NCBI GenBank assembly: GCA_041441465.1
Contig: JASDSY010000001.1
Location: 62,001 to 126,000, forward strand
Reading direction: 5' to 3'
Source: JASDSY01 sp041441465
GTDB lineage: Bacteria > Muiribacteriota > UBA9980
Length of the DNA: 64,000 bases
Shown: piece by piece, positions 43,656 to 52,693 of the stretch
Numbering within the stretch: the stretch's first letter is position 1
Layout: each line of letters opens with the position of its first letter
Position numbers and translations under genes: made by a program
The notes under the pieces: generated by a model
Seen by the model: the letters and a program-made list of their open reading frames with translations, nothing else
Told to the model about the DNA's origin: nothing
The model's database searches: none

Positions 43656-44317
43656 AAAAAAACCGCCTTTCTTATCTCAAAGAAAAAACCGTTCATATTA
43701 TTAATCTTTACATAATCAAGATCTTTTTCAAAATAATTTTCAAGCAGGTACTTATAGCCTTCGAGTTGTATTAATCCGAATTTATCGGCGCCTTTATCGC
43801 CTTTCTCACTCGCCTTCCTACTTTTCCGCTGTTTAAGCAGTTCAGTATAATCATCTGGAAGGTTTTTGCCAAGGCCCCAGCCGACAAAAGCAACGCCGCC
43901 CGGTTTCAGCCATTTTAATATATTATCAAAAACTTTCCTGTAATCGGTAAATTGAATGACGCCGCGCGCTATAATAAAAGAAACCGATTCATCAGCCACA
44001 GGGGCCGTTTCAACTTCGGATAAAATCAAATCCACTCTTGACGAAATACCGGCCTCGTCGAAATTCTTTCGGGCAAGATCGATCATATGCTCATTTTTTT
44101 CTATAAAAATAAACCGCGCGGGCGATACAGACGACAAATTTATCGTTAAAAACCCTTCGCCGCCGCCAAATTCAAGTATAACATCTTCGCTCGATAGTTT
44201 TGAAAGTGAAAACCATTCGTTAACTTCGCGGCTTATTACCTCATACGCCTTCATAAAATACTTTCGCGAAGAATTAATAAAATATGCAATTGATTCATGC
44301 GGCTCGAATAATCTCAT
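43646..44317 (-). CDS. Class I SAM-dependent methyltransferase (paralogue 1)
   Basis: 223 residues. Motif I VILEFGGGEGFLTINL binds S-adenosylmethionine. FIFIEKNEHMIDLARKNFDEAGI supplies the acidic residue for the ribose, and ADESVSFIIARGVIQFTDY matches motif IV. LKWLKPGGVAFVGWG follows the Rossmann core. N-terminal FEPHESIAYFINSSRKYFMKAYE is a helical lid. The protein is closely related to the one at 49055 (identical EFGGGEG, FIFIEKN, LKPGG and GFFFEI blocks). Substrate unknown; neighbours suggest metal-chelate chemistry. Its last residues appear altered by the adjoining permease remnant. A TTGACA-17-TAAAAT promoter lies at 44475-44447. Confidence 0.85.
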   Translation of the reverse strand: MRLFEPHESIAYFINSSRKYFMKAYEVISREVNEWFSLSKLSSEDVILEFGGGEGFLTINLSSVSPARFIFIEKNEHMIDLARKNFDEAGISSRVDLILSEVETAPVADESVSFIIARGVIQFTDYRKVFDNILKWLKPGGVAFVGWGLGKNLPDDYTELLKQRKSRKASEKGDKGADKFGLIQLEGYKYLLENYFEKDLDYVKINNMNGFFFEIRKAVFLCR

Positions 44318-44446
44318 AATTTCTCCAAAATTTCCTCAAAAAAATTAAAATAATTTTACATTTACACAAAAAATATTTATAAAATTACGTAAGAATTAAA
44401 CAATTTCAAAAACACATTTAATACAATACTACTATTAACTACTAAA

Positions 44447-44475
44447 ATTTTAACAAATTATGGCCATTTTGTCAA
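44447..44475 (-). promoter_or_regulatory. Promoter for methyltransferase paralogue 1
   Basis: Minus strand TTGACA (44475-44470), 17 nt spacer, TAAAAT (44452-44447). Confidence 0.7.
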
Positions 44476-44668
44476 CAGCGTTTATTCGTAGAGCTTTTCG
44501 GTTTATTTTTTAATTTACATTCAGCCGCACAAATCAATAAATGTAAAATAATTTAACGAAATTTTAAATATCATTTTTTATTTTACTTATTAAAAATTAT
44601 TTTTACACAACAATCCATTATAAACAAGGTTTTTCAAATATTATTTTATATTAATACTATTTTTCACA

Positions 44669-44697
44669 TTGACATACGCACCCGCTTGTGTTAAAAT
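44669..44697 (+). promoter_or_regulatory. Promoter for the TonB-dependent receptor
   Basis: TTGACA (44669-44674), 17 nt spacer, TAAAAT (44692-44697). The 451-nt divergent gap 44318-44768 holds this promoter, the one at 44475-44447, and otherwise featureless AT-rich sequence. Confidence 0.75.
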
Positions 44698-44768
44698 AAA
44701 AAGTAGTTCAAAGTCACATGCGCATAAACTTTTAAATCATCGAATTTATTAATAACGGAGTTGTTTAA

Positions 44769-46808
44769 ATGAACAATCATTCTTTTTTCAAATCATCGGG
44801 ACGGCTCGCGTCTGTCCTATTGTTATCAGGCCTGCTGTCATTCACCTCAAACACATCCGCCGCTGAAGTTAAGGATACAGCAGAAACCGTTTCAGTCAAA
44901 CTCAGTAAAATTCAAGATGTATCCGACACCACTTCGATCCACCTCGGCGAAATAACGGTCACCGCGAATGCCGATAAGCCTGGAAAAATCAATGAAACGC
45001 CGGATTCAAAACAATTTGTCATGAAAGAAAATAAAAACGACGTCCAGAGCGACATGACAAGTTTTTTAAACAAAAATTTATCATCAGTCACAACCCAATA
45101 CGGCACAAAAAGCAGCACAAGGATTTCGCTGCGCGGCATCGACATGGACAAATATAACGTGCTTTTAGACGGTGTCCCCGTTTACGTGCCATACGAAGGC
45201 GGCGCTATAGACCCGGTAAGAATTTCTCTTGGCAGCATTAAAAAAATAGAGATATTCCACGGCGCATCGTCCGTACTTTCAGGCCCGAACGCCCTGGGCG
45301 GCACTATCAATCTCATCACAAACAAACCTTCAAAAAGTTTCAACAATTTCGACATCCAGTATAAACCGGGCATAGGCAAGGAAACTATGTTTTCATCCTT
45401 CGGAAAAAACGGGAACACATTTTACGGCGGAACATATCAATTCGCGGATTACGGCAATTATAAACTAAGCGGTGATTTCAAGACTAACGCAGTACAGCCG
45501 GACGACCGCCGGGGAGCCAGCGACCGCGAAAAAAACAATATTTTTTTGATATACGGCCAAACAAGCAGCCGCGGCCAGACTGCTTTCAGAGTGTCAAGAT
45601 TCGCCGAAAATTTCGGCGCGCCGGTCGACATATTCACTAACCAGCGTTACTGGCGTTTCCCGACATGGCGAAAAGACCAGTATTCAATCGAAAAAACAAG
45701 AATATTCGGCAACAGAACCCTGCATTTCAATCTATATTCGGATCGTTATTACAATGTACTCGATGCATTCGACAATGCCAATTACACCACCCAGAACAAA
45801 AAATCGTCATTCAGGAGCATATACGACGATTACAGCAACGGTTTAAACATAAAATACAATATAGCACTTGACAATAACCGTGACCTCGGATTTTTGCTGT
45901 TTTATAAATCAGACGTACACAGGGAACAGGGCAACTTCAATCAGCCTTTCGCTTACTCACGCGCAGACATATTAGACCTGGCCGCCGAATACAAGATGAA
46001 ACTTTCAAACGGTATCGAACACACCATAGGCGTCGCTCATTCATCAAATAGGCCCAGGACTGCCCCAAACAACAACGCACTTCCAGATACCAAAAACGCT
46101 ACCGACTATGTTTTAAACAGCAAGAAATTCTTAAACGACAAGGAATACATTTATGCCAATCTCGGAAATAAAACAAGATTCCCTTCTTTAAAAGACCTTT
46201 ATTCCGGAAAATTAGGCTCTGCAATTCCAAACCCAAGCCTCAAGGCCGAAAATGCCGACCTCCTATCACTGGGCTTTCACAGCGAAAAACCTAAAAATTT
46301 TAATTATGACATTTCGATATATTACAATAAAATAAAAGACGGCATCAATAACGTTTACGTGGGCAAACTCACGCAGCTCCAGAACATAGGAAAAATCATA
46401 AGCCAGGGTTTTGAAATAAACGTGGGCGGAAAGATCAAAAAAACTTCATACAACCTCGGATTCACATATAACGACTCAAAGGACAAAAGCAACGCGCAAG
46501 AAAAGCCTATAGAATACAGACCGAAAAATAAATACGTGCTTAATATTTCACATGATTTTCAGGATTATCTCACAGCCGATCTGTTTTTCAATCATACCTC
46601 GCAATCCGACTGCATAAACGCAGGCAACAACAACACCTGGATCAAACTCGACAGTTACAGCACGATCGACTTCAATATTACTTATAAAAATAAAGACACA
46701 AGATATGTTTTCAAAGTCGAAAATCTTACCGACCATAATTATATGACAAGTTACGGCTATCCGATGCGCGGCCGAACATACACGATCGGCTATAACATAA
46801 GTTTTTAA
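44769..46808 (+). CDS. TonB-dependent outer-membrane receptor
   Basis: 679 residues. A signal peptide (about 1-31) is followed by a TonB-box-like GEITVTA (57-63) and the plug domain: STRISLRGIDMDKYNVLLDGVPVYVPY and SIKKIEIFHGASSVLSGPNALGGTINLITNKP. The beta-barrel has alternating aromatic strands, and the last residue is Phe (RTYTIGYNISF), the usual outer-membrane insertion signal. It imports a chelate across the outer membrane with energy from ExbB-ExbD-TonB, encoded at 52.7-54.8 kb. Ligand unknown; the divergent methyltransferase and TrmO-FmdE-like gene suggest a metal or corrinoid chelate. Confidence 0.93.
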   Translation: MNNHSFFKSSGRLASVLLLSGLLSFTSNTSAAEVKDTAETVSVKLSKIQDVSDTTSIHLGEITVTANADKPGKINETPDSKQFVMKENKNDVQSDMTSFLNKNLSSVTTQYGTKSSTRISLRGIDMDKYNVLLDGVPVYVPYEGGAIDPVRISLGSIKKIEIFHGASSVLSGPNALGGTINLITNKPSKSFNNFDIQYKPGIGKETMFSSFGKNGNTFYGGTYQFADYGNYKLSGDFKTNAVQPDDRRGASDREKNNIFLIYGQTSSRGQTAFRVSRFAENFGAPVDIFTNQRYWRFPTWRKDQYSIEKTRIFGNRTLHFNLYSDRYYNVLDAFDNANYTTQNKKSSFRSIYDDYSNGLNIKYNIALDNNRDLGFLLFYKSDVHREQGNFNQPFAYSRADILDLAAEYKMKLSNGIEHTIGVAHSSNRPRTAPNNNALPDTKNATDYVLNSKKFLNDKEYIYANLGNKTRFPSLKDLYSGKLGSAIPNPSLKAENADLLSLGFHSEKPKNFNYDISIYYNKIKDGINNVYVGKLTQLQNIGKIISQGFEINVGGKIKKTSYNLGFTYNDSKDKSNAQEKPIEYRPKNKYVLNISHDFQDYLTADLFFNHTSQSDCINAGNNNTWIKLDSYSTIDFNITYKNKDTRYVFKVENLTDHNYMTSYGYPMRGRTYTIGYNISF

Positions 46809-46941
46809 ACACCCGCCCCTTGCCGACGTTTAACTTAATAATAATCAATTTTTGTTCATGAAATAACTTTCTAATTGTAAATTTAAAATTGATATTAAAA
46901 AACAACATAATATCACTCAAATAATCATAAAATCCGCAAAT

Positions 46942-46979
46942 AAAAAAGACCTGACTTCGATAGAAATCAGGCTTTTTTT
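46942..46979 (+). terminator. Terminator after the TonB receptor
   Basis: AAAAAG-CCTGA paired with TCAGG-CTTTTT around a short loop, with a T run. The rest of 46809-47154 shows no gene. Confidence 0.75.
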
Positions 46980-47154
46980 ATTAAATGACGCATTCGTTGT
47001 GAAACTGTTTTTCATTTCAAATTATTATTTCCGTCTAAACTTTAACCAAACCATATAATCCCGTCATCATAACATAAAGTACAAAACTTTTTTTCGATAT
47101 GAGAGTTAGCATGATTTCACTCGCGTTCGAAGGATTCATTGTGCTGGCCGGCAT

Positions 47155-48729
47155 TTACCTGGATGTAATATCCTCAATAGAAGTCAATTCTTTAAAACTT
47201 ATTATTTTATCTGAATAATAAACTCCATAAACGAGTCCGAGTTCATATTTAAAATTAAGAAGAGATTTCGCGTAATCGCAGGATGCGTCTACCGCGTTAA
47301 TTTTAGCGGAAGCCAAGCGGTCCTCGATCGTTATCATATCAATCGAACTATTTTTACGGCTTGAATATTTGGCGCTCTCGTGGTCCGCGCTTTTTAAATA
47401 AGCGCTTACCGCGTCATTCGCAGACTGAAACGCGTCTATGCTTTTCTGCAAATTTGAATACGCCACGGCGAGGCTTGATTTTATTTGTTTTTTTAACGCA
47501 AGATAACGAGCGTTAGCCTGCTCAAAAGCCGCTTTTTGCTGTTTAAAATTTCCCTTCGCCGAATTGTTGTCGGAAGGCCACTGATAAGTTACGGATGCGG
47601 TGGCATTAGCGCCTTTCAAATTATTGTTCAACGAAGTAAACATTGCAGTTTTCGACGTTCCGTTATCGATTCCGGTGTATCCGGCGCCAAGCTGTAAATT
47701 CACGCCAGGCCGCACTGCATCTTTAGCCGAAACCAAGGTAAATTCAGCCGATTTCAGTCTAGCCTCGGCCGCAAGATAATCAGGCCTTAATGTAAACGCT
47801 TTATTCAAACACATTTCGAAATTGCCGTAATTTGACAATTTAAGATCTTTTGGCACTTCAGGAAATTTATCGGCCGGGCACGGAACATTAAACGCTTTTG
47901 AAGTATAAACGCCAAGCAAAAGTGATAGTTTTTCGGATGATTCACGGCAGGCATTCTCGACCTGTATTCTTATGTGAGTCTTATCATTAAGACTGCCTAT
48001 CAACGCATCTAATTCATTTTTTGAAATTATTTTTTTCCTGGCGAGATTTTTAGCATTTTCCACTATCTTTTGATTACGCTTCTCAGCATCCTTAAGAATT
48101 TCTAATTTTTGAAAATCCGCCATATAATCCCAATAAGCAGCCGAGACATTTAATATAAGGGAAGCAAGCTGCTGGTTATAGTCATGCCTCGAGGCGTCGG
48201 TAGTTTTTTTAGCCGCCTTCTCCGGAGCGGTAGTTACCGCTTTCCCTTTGCCCTGACCAAGCGGAATAGTGACGTTCATATTTACATTGCCGGTATTATG
48301 CCTTTTTTGTGAAGGAATTTTATTGTCAAGTTCCTGCAGGGTTGAAACGGTTGCACCGATAGTCTGACCCGATCGGCTTTTTTTCGAATAATTCATATTA
48401 TAACTGGTATTAGTGCCGGCGACTTTATTATCAGGACGCAGGTCGGTGTCATCGTCAAAAATACCGGCTTTGCTGTTACTATACGATACACTGGTGGATA
48501 CTTGCCTGTCAAAAGCACCGGCGGCGGATTGCTCCGCGCCTTCGCTGGCATCGATCTGCTTTTGCGATATGAAAAGATCCGTATTATTCTCGACGGCGAT
48601 TTTTACCGCCTGCTCAAGCGTAATAAGATTTTCAGATGTTTCAGATGCTTTAACCTCGGTTTGACCGCAGCCGCACAGAAGCGCCATTACTGCACTAAAC
48701 ACCACCAAAGACTTTTTAAAGAATAACAA
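47155..48729 (-). CDS. TolC-family outer-membrane efflux protein (lipoprotein)
   Basis: 524 residues. A lipobox-like ALLCGC ends the signal peptide, so the protein is probably lipid-anchored as in CusC/OprM-type channels. Two OEP repeats are visible, starting LITLEQAVKIAVENNTDLFISQKQ and KAFTLRPDYLAAEARLKSAEFTLVSAKDAVRPG. Long amphipathic helices follow each (for example KQIKSSLAVAYSNLQKSIDAFQSANDAVSAYL). It should form the trimeric outer-membrane exit duct of an exporter. No inner-membrane pump is adjacent. The start is TTG behind GGGGTGAT; no in-frame ATG fits better. Promoter at 48799-48772. Confidence 0.88.
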   Translation of the reverse strand: MLFFKKSLVVFSAVMALLCGCGQTEVKASETSENLITLEQAVKIAVENNTDLFISQKQIDASEGAEQSAAGAFDRQVSTSVSYSNSKAGIFDDDTDLRPDNKVAGTNTSYNMNYSKKSRSGQTIGATVSTLQELDNKIPSQKRHNTGNVNMNVTIPLGQGKGKAVTTAPEKAAKKTTDASRHDYNQQLASLILNVSAAYWDYMADFQKLEILKDAEKRNQKIVENAKNLARKKIISKNELDALIGSLNDKTHIRIQVENACRESSEKLSLLLGVYTSKAFNVPCPADKFPEVPKDLKLSNYGNFEMCLNKAFTLRPDYLAAEARLKSAEFTLVSAKDAVRPGVNLQLGAGYTGIDNGTSKTAMFTSLNNNLKGANATASVTYQWPSDNNSAKGNFKQQKAAFEQANARYLALKKQIKSSLAVAYSNLQKSIDAFQSANDAVSAYLKSADHESAKYSSRKNSSIDMITIEDRLASAKINAVDASCDYAKSLLNFKYELGLVYGVYYSDKIISFKELTSIEDITSR

Positions 48730-48771
48730 AATCCATCACCCCTAATTAATTATGATAAATATTATCAAGAT

Positions 48772-48799
48772 ATTTTACTTTTTTTTTGCTTTTAGTCAA
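48772..48799 (-). promoter_or_regulatory. Promoter for the TolC-family gene
   Basis: Minus strand TTGACT (48799-48794), 16 nt spacer, TAAAAT (48777-48772). Confidence 0.6.
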
Positions 48800-48904
48800 G
48801 ATAAATTTTAAAAATCTGTTGCGATAAGCTTTGTTAACATATCTGCAGCATTTAAATAATTAATCACAGCTGTAAAGTCGCGTCTAGAATTATTAAAATT
48901 GATA

Positions 48905-48952
48905 AAAAAACGTTGTCAGGGTTAATTTTACCAAAACCCGGACAACGTTTTT
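48905..48952 (-). terminator. Terminator downstream of methyltransferase paralogue 2
   Basis: Stem AAAAAACGTTGTC and GGGTT against AACCC and GACAACGTTTTT with a single mismatch; T runs on both strands. It separates the methyltransferase from the TolC gene. Nothing else is seen in 48800-49054. Confidence 0.85.
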
Positions 48953-49054
48953 CTGAAAATAATTTACGGCGTATAGCCGCGTATAATTTAAGATTAATTT
49001 TTTAAAACGACATATATTTCCAAAAGTTGAATCCAACACTTATTCAATGTTAAT

Positions 49055-49744
49055 TTAATTATTCGGCAAAGTATTCAATGAAGTATTCAATGATTTTTTT
49101 ATCTCGAAAAAAAATCCGTTTATATTTACCGCCTTAACGTATTCAAGTTCATCGTCAAAATGCTTTTCTATAAGCAATTTATAGCCTTCAATTTTCATTT
49201 CGTCGAATACGTCGGCATTAGTCGTATCTTTCTTATCCTTTTTCGCGTCAAAATATTTATCCATTTTAACACGGTACTCATCGCTTATATTCATTCCCAG
49301 GCCGCAGCCAAAATATGCTATACCGCCAGGCTTCAACCAGCGAACTAAATTCGTTATCGTCTTTTTATAATCCGTAAACTGTATCGCACCGCGCGAAATT
49401 ATAAAACTGATCGAATTAGAAGGGATATCAGCGTCTTCTACTTCTCCGACCATTATCTCCGTCCGTCCTGAAATACCTGCTTCGTTAAAATTCAAACGCG
49501 CCAGATCGGCCATGTGCTTATTCTTTTCGATAAAAATAAAATCCGCCGGCGAAAGCTTAGCGAGATTAATAGTCATAATCCCTTCACCGCCGCCAAATTC
49601 CAATATTTTATCTCCGCTCGAAAGCCGCGAAAGGCCGAACCATTCATTCGCTTCAGCCGCGATAAAACCGTAAGCCTCCATAAAATAATTTCTGGAAACA
49701 TTAATAAATCGCGCGATAGATTCATGCGGTTCGAAAAATTTCAT
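49055..49744 (-). CDS. Class I SAM-dependent methyltransferase (paralogue 2)
   Basis: 229 residues. ILEFGGGEGIMTINL (motif I), FIFIEKNKHMADLARLNFNEAGI, SNSISFIISRGAIQFTDY and LVRWLKPGGIAYFGCG match paralogue 1 at 43646 throughout, and it has an intact C-terminal tail where paralogue 1 ends abruptly. The two copies bracket the TonB receptor and TolC genes, both on the minus strand. Family knowledge gives only an unspecified small-molecule or metallophore methyl transfer. GGGAGG precedes the ATG. Promoter at 49811-49783. Confidence 0.87.
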   Translation of the reverse strand: MKFFEPHESIARFINVSRNYFMEAYGFIAAEANEWFGLSRLSSGDKILEFGGGEGIMTINLAKLSPADFIFIEKNKHMADLARLNFNEAGISGRTEIMVGEVEDADIPSNSISFIISRGAIQFTDYKKTITNLVRWLKPGGIAYFGCGLGMNISDEYRVKMDKYFDAKKDKKDTTNADVFDEMKIEGYKLLIEKHFDDELEYVKAVNINGFFFEIKKSLNTSLNTLPNN

Positions 49745-49782
49745 CAGCGCCTCCCTTAGTTATTTTAACTTTTCACTACTTT

Positions 49783-49811
49783 ATTTTAGCAGATGTCGCA
49801 TGCATTGTCAA
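49783..49811 (-). promoter_or_regulatory. Promoter for methyltransferase paralogue 2
   Basis: Minus strand TTGACA (49811-49806), 17 nt spacer, TAAAAT (49788-49783). The rest of 49745-50077 is AT-rich without a gene. Confidence 0.7.
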
Positions 49812-50077
49812 TACTATTATTACATATCTTAACTTATAAGTTTTTGTTTTAATTAAGGTGCTCAAATAAATATCACAAAAGTAAAATTAGTTTACAATAT
49901 ACTAAATAAAAAAATTTAAAAATTTTAAAAATTTTGTTTTATTTTCAAGTAAAATATGTTAAAATTTATTAGGTTTTTCGCAGATTCAATAGTTTGAATT
50001 TATTAAAAATAATTTCAAGGCTTTTCGCATAACCTCAAATTAGCGTACTAATATTTTTAATTTAACGGTGATAAAAG

Positions 50078-51472
50078 GTGTTCAGAGTAAAAGTAATAAT
50101 CAGCACATTCGTCATAATGTTTTTCAGTCTCGGCTTAACGGCGATAATACTTATCCCTTCAGTGGCGAACAAGTTTATAGATTATATAAAAGAAGACATA
50201 ATCCAGCAGACCGAAAAAATCGCTTCGATAGTCGAAACAGAATTAAAGAACGGCCGCCTTACTGCAGCGGAAGCGATAAATAATATCCAGCTCGGCCCAA
50301 ATTACCACATGTCGATTTATGACGAAAAACTTAAAATTGTTGCCTCATGCCCGGATACATTCGAAAATATACTTGAAAAACTTGAATCTGACGAGGTCGA
50401 ATTATTAAAAAAAGGTGAAAAAATATTCGGGTTCAGCCGCAATAAAATTCCTGATAAGCGTTTTCATTACTGTCTGGTCCCGTTCCAGGCATCATCAGGA
50501 ATAAAAGGCGGATTATTGGCGACCGTAAGCATCTCTAAAAATGAAAAAAGAAAATATGAATTCGAAACTAAGATATGGATTACGCTTCTTATTGCACTAC
50601 TCGCTTCGTCGGCAGTCGGTTTTTTGCTTTTTAAATGGCTGGTAACGCCGCTTAACTCTATACATGACGCAACGATAGCTTTTTCAAACGGCGATTTTTC
50701 AAAACGAATAACTATAAATTCAAATGACGAAATTGGCAAAACAGCCGCCGTACTTAACAAAATGGCCGAGAGGATAGGCGATTTAATAAAAACCCAGCAG
50801 GAATTATTTACCGACGTTTCACATGAATTTAAAACGCCTCTGACAACAATACGGGGCTGCGCCGAAGCGATACTCGACGGGATAGTTACGGATGAAAACG
50901 AACTGAAAGCTTATCACCAGACCATACTTAACGAAACTAAGACTCTTTCTCTGCTTGTAAATGATATTATAGAATTATCGAAACTCGAATCAAAAACATA
51001 TCAGGCGGAAATCGACGCTGTCAACGCCGCCCCTGTCATAGTAAAGGTTATAGATAAATTCAAAATAATGCTTGAATCGAAAAAAATTAAATTAACAAAA
51101 AATTTTAATGAAAATGATAAAATTATCATATCGAGCGAAGATGGAATGCTCAACCGCCTGTTTAAAAATATCATAGAAAACGCTATAAATAATGCGCATG
51201 ATAACGGCGAAATTAAAATACATTTTCAAGATGGCGAAAAAAGCATAAATTTCAAAATAAGCAACACAGGCGAAGAAATAACGGAAGAATTCCGCGATAA
51301 AGTATTCCAGAGGTTCTTCCGCATCGACGGCTCGCGCTCCAGAACATCAGGCGGAACAGGCCTCGGCCTTTCGATCTGCCAGAAAATAATCGAAGTCACC
51401 GGCGGCGAAATCAAATTCATTGAACCTGAAAAAGGTTATGCGACAACCCTCGATGTCACATTAAAAAAATAA
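50078..51472 (+). CDS. Membrane sensor histidine kinase (HAMP-HisKA-HATPase)
   Basis: 464 residues. Transmembrane helices at about 5-27 and 166-188 bracket a periplasmic sensor of about 135 residues. A HAMP linker spans about 186-238. The H box is LFTDVSHEFKTPLTTIRG with phospho-acceptor His249. The ATP-binding domain keeps the N box (LFKNIIENAINNA) and GGTGLGLSICQKI. The middle Gly box reads SNTGEEI, less typical. The kinase type normally pairs with OmpR-family regulators, but none is adjacent; the orphan regulator at 41954 is the nearest. The start is GTG behind GGTGAT. A lipoprotein gene follows 44 nt downstream. Confidence 0.92.
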   Translation: MFRVKVIISTFVIMFFSLGLTAIILIPSVANKFIDYIKEDIIQQTEKIASIVETELKNGRLTAAEAINNIQLGPNYHMSIYDEKLKIVASCPDTFENILEKLESDEVELLKKGEKIFGFSRNKIPDKRFHYCLVPFQASSGIKGGLLATVSISKNEKRKYEFETKIWITLLIALLASSAVGFLLFKWLVTPLNSIHDATIAFSNGDFSKRITINSNDEIGKTAAVLNKMAERIGDLIKTQQELFTDVSHEFKTPLTTIRGCAEAILDGIVTDENELKAYHQTILNETKTLSLLVNDIIELSKLESKTYQAEIDAVNAAPVIVKVIDKFKIMLESKKIKLTKNFNENDKIIISSEDGMLNRLFKNIIENAINNAHDNGEIKIHFQDGEKSINFKISNTGEEITEEFRDKVFQRFFRIDGSRSRTSGGTGLGLSICQKIIEVTGGEIKFIEPEKGYATTLDVTLKK

Positions 51473-51516
51473 ATTTCAAAATATCTTTATAAATATTTTA
51501 AATACGGAGATTGTAC

Positions 51517-52296
51517 ATGAAAAAAATTATCATTGTTTTATACTTAACGTTAATTTTATCGGCCTCGCTTTCAATGAACGGATGTTCAGGAATTTTTTCC
51601 GGCGATAATTCCGGCACCCCGGCGCCCGATCTTCTGGCCGTTTATAACAGCGCAATAACCGACGCCATGACAGCGGAAACCAATGAAATATATACAGGCT
51701 TGACTCTTATTAACGATACAAATTCAGCTTTAATAAGAAAAAATGACAGAATCGCCGTAACAACTTTCATGAAACCGACTTACATTAATTCATATAAAAA
51801 CGCTAGAGACACCGGAGATTCGCTCGAGATCAAATTTGACTGCTGGGTCTCAGCCGAGCCGGAACTGAAAAATTTTATAAAAAATACGGGCCTCAAGGAT
51901 ACTGATTCAGTAAGACTCCGGGCCGAACAGCTGCTCGGACTGCCGCCGGATAACTCGTATACTTACATAGTTTCATTCTGGGTAAAGCCCGATGACCTTA
52001 AAAGACCGGGATTTAACGATGATATAACAAAACAAATCAACGAACTGACGATGCCGGCTAATTTAAACTCCACATACAAAAACTGGTTCTACCAGAATTT
52101 TTATAATTCATATATGGCCCCGTCAAAATTCCCATGGACACGGCTCGGTTATACGTACGACTGGGGGAGCGGCGCCCGTCCGCATGTCGGATTGACTGAA
52201 TTTATAATAAAAAACAAATATAACAGCGATGCGAATACAAATGCCACAGTATATGTCCAGGGAGTTTACACAATATCAGAATATTTTGGTTTTTAA
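51517..52296 (+). CDS. Conserved lipoprotein of unknown function
   Basis: About 259 residues. The signal peptide ends in SMNGC, a lipobox. The mature protein has a conserved-looking block, LRLRQ-like RLRAEQLLGLPPDNSYTYIVSFWVKPDDLKRPG, followed by PWTRLGYTYDWGSG and VGLTEFIIKN. I recall similar secreted proteins in epsilonproteobacteria and other Gram-negatives without assigned function. The ATG at 51517 is preceded by GGAG with 9 nt spacing; an upstream in-frame TTG at 51511 is less likely. It sits 44 nt after the sensor kinase gene, probably in the same transcript, so it could feed a signal to the kinase. Confidence 0.7.
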   Translation: MKKIIIVLYLTLILSASLSMNGCSGIFSGDNSGTPAPDLLAVYNSAITDAMTAETNEIYTGLTLINDTNSALIRKNDRIAVTTFMKPTYINSYKNARDTGDSLEIKFDCWVSAEPELKNFIKNTGLKDTDSVRLRAEQLLGLPPDNSYTYIVSFWVKPDDLKRPGFNDDITKQINELTMPANLNSTYKNWFYQNFYNSYMAPSKFPWTRLGYTYDWGSGARPHVGLTEFIIKNKYNSDANTNATVYVQGVYTISEYFGF

Positions 52297-52361
52297 ATAC
52301 ATAAAAATAAAATAGGTCGAAAAGCTGCACATTGCTTTATTAATTTATACTTAAAATTAAT

Positions 52362-52390
52362 TTGACATTTCTTCATATTTTTAGTAAAAT
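52362..52390 (+). promoter_or_regulatory. Promoter for the small membrane protein/ExbBD-TonB operon
   Basis: TTGACA (52362-52367), 17 nt spacer, TAAAAT (52385-52390). Confidence 0.75.
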
Positions 52391-52426
52391 CAATTTAATT
52401 TTAGCTTAAATAAGGAGCAAAATTCC

Positions 52427-52603
52427 ATGAGTAAAAAAAGCGAATCTGAAAGTAACCAGCAAACTAACATTACAGACCAAGCTTCAGGCGAAAGCCAGCA
52501 AATGCAGCTTAAAACAGGTTCAGGGCCTGATTTTTCAAGAATTATAGCAGCCATAGCGCTTTGCGCGATACTTTTAGCTCTCGCAAAATTATTAGGATTA
52601 TAA
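52427..52603 (+). CDS. 58-residue tail-anchored small membrane protein
   Basis: A short open frame with AAGGAG 9 nt before the ATG and its own consensus promoter. Residues 1-36 are polar and Ser/Gln/Glu-rich. Residues 37-58 (IIAAIALCAILLALAKLLGL) form one transmembrane helix ending at the C-terminus. It is the first gene before exbB, 90 nt upstream. No family recognised. Possible roles are a motor accessory or leader protein; the evidence for translation is only the promoter, ribosome site and coding-like composition. Confidence 0.6.
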   Translation: MSKKSESESNQQTNITDQASGESQQMQLKTGSGPDFSRIIAAIALCAILLALAKLLGL

Positions 52604-52693
52604 TTTTTTAAGAGCGGCTAACGCAATCTAAAAAAATATCGTCTTTCCGCGAAGCTTATAATTTTTATAACGGCCCGGATATCAGGAATTTAA

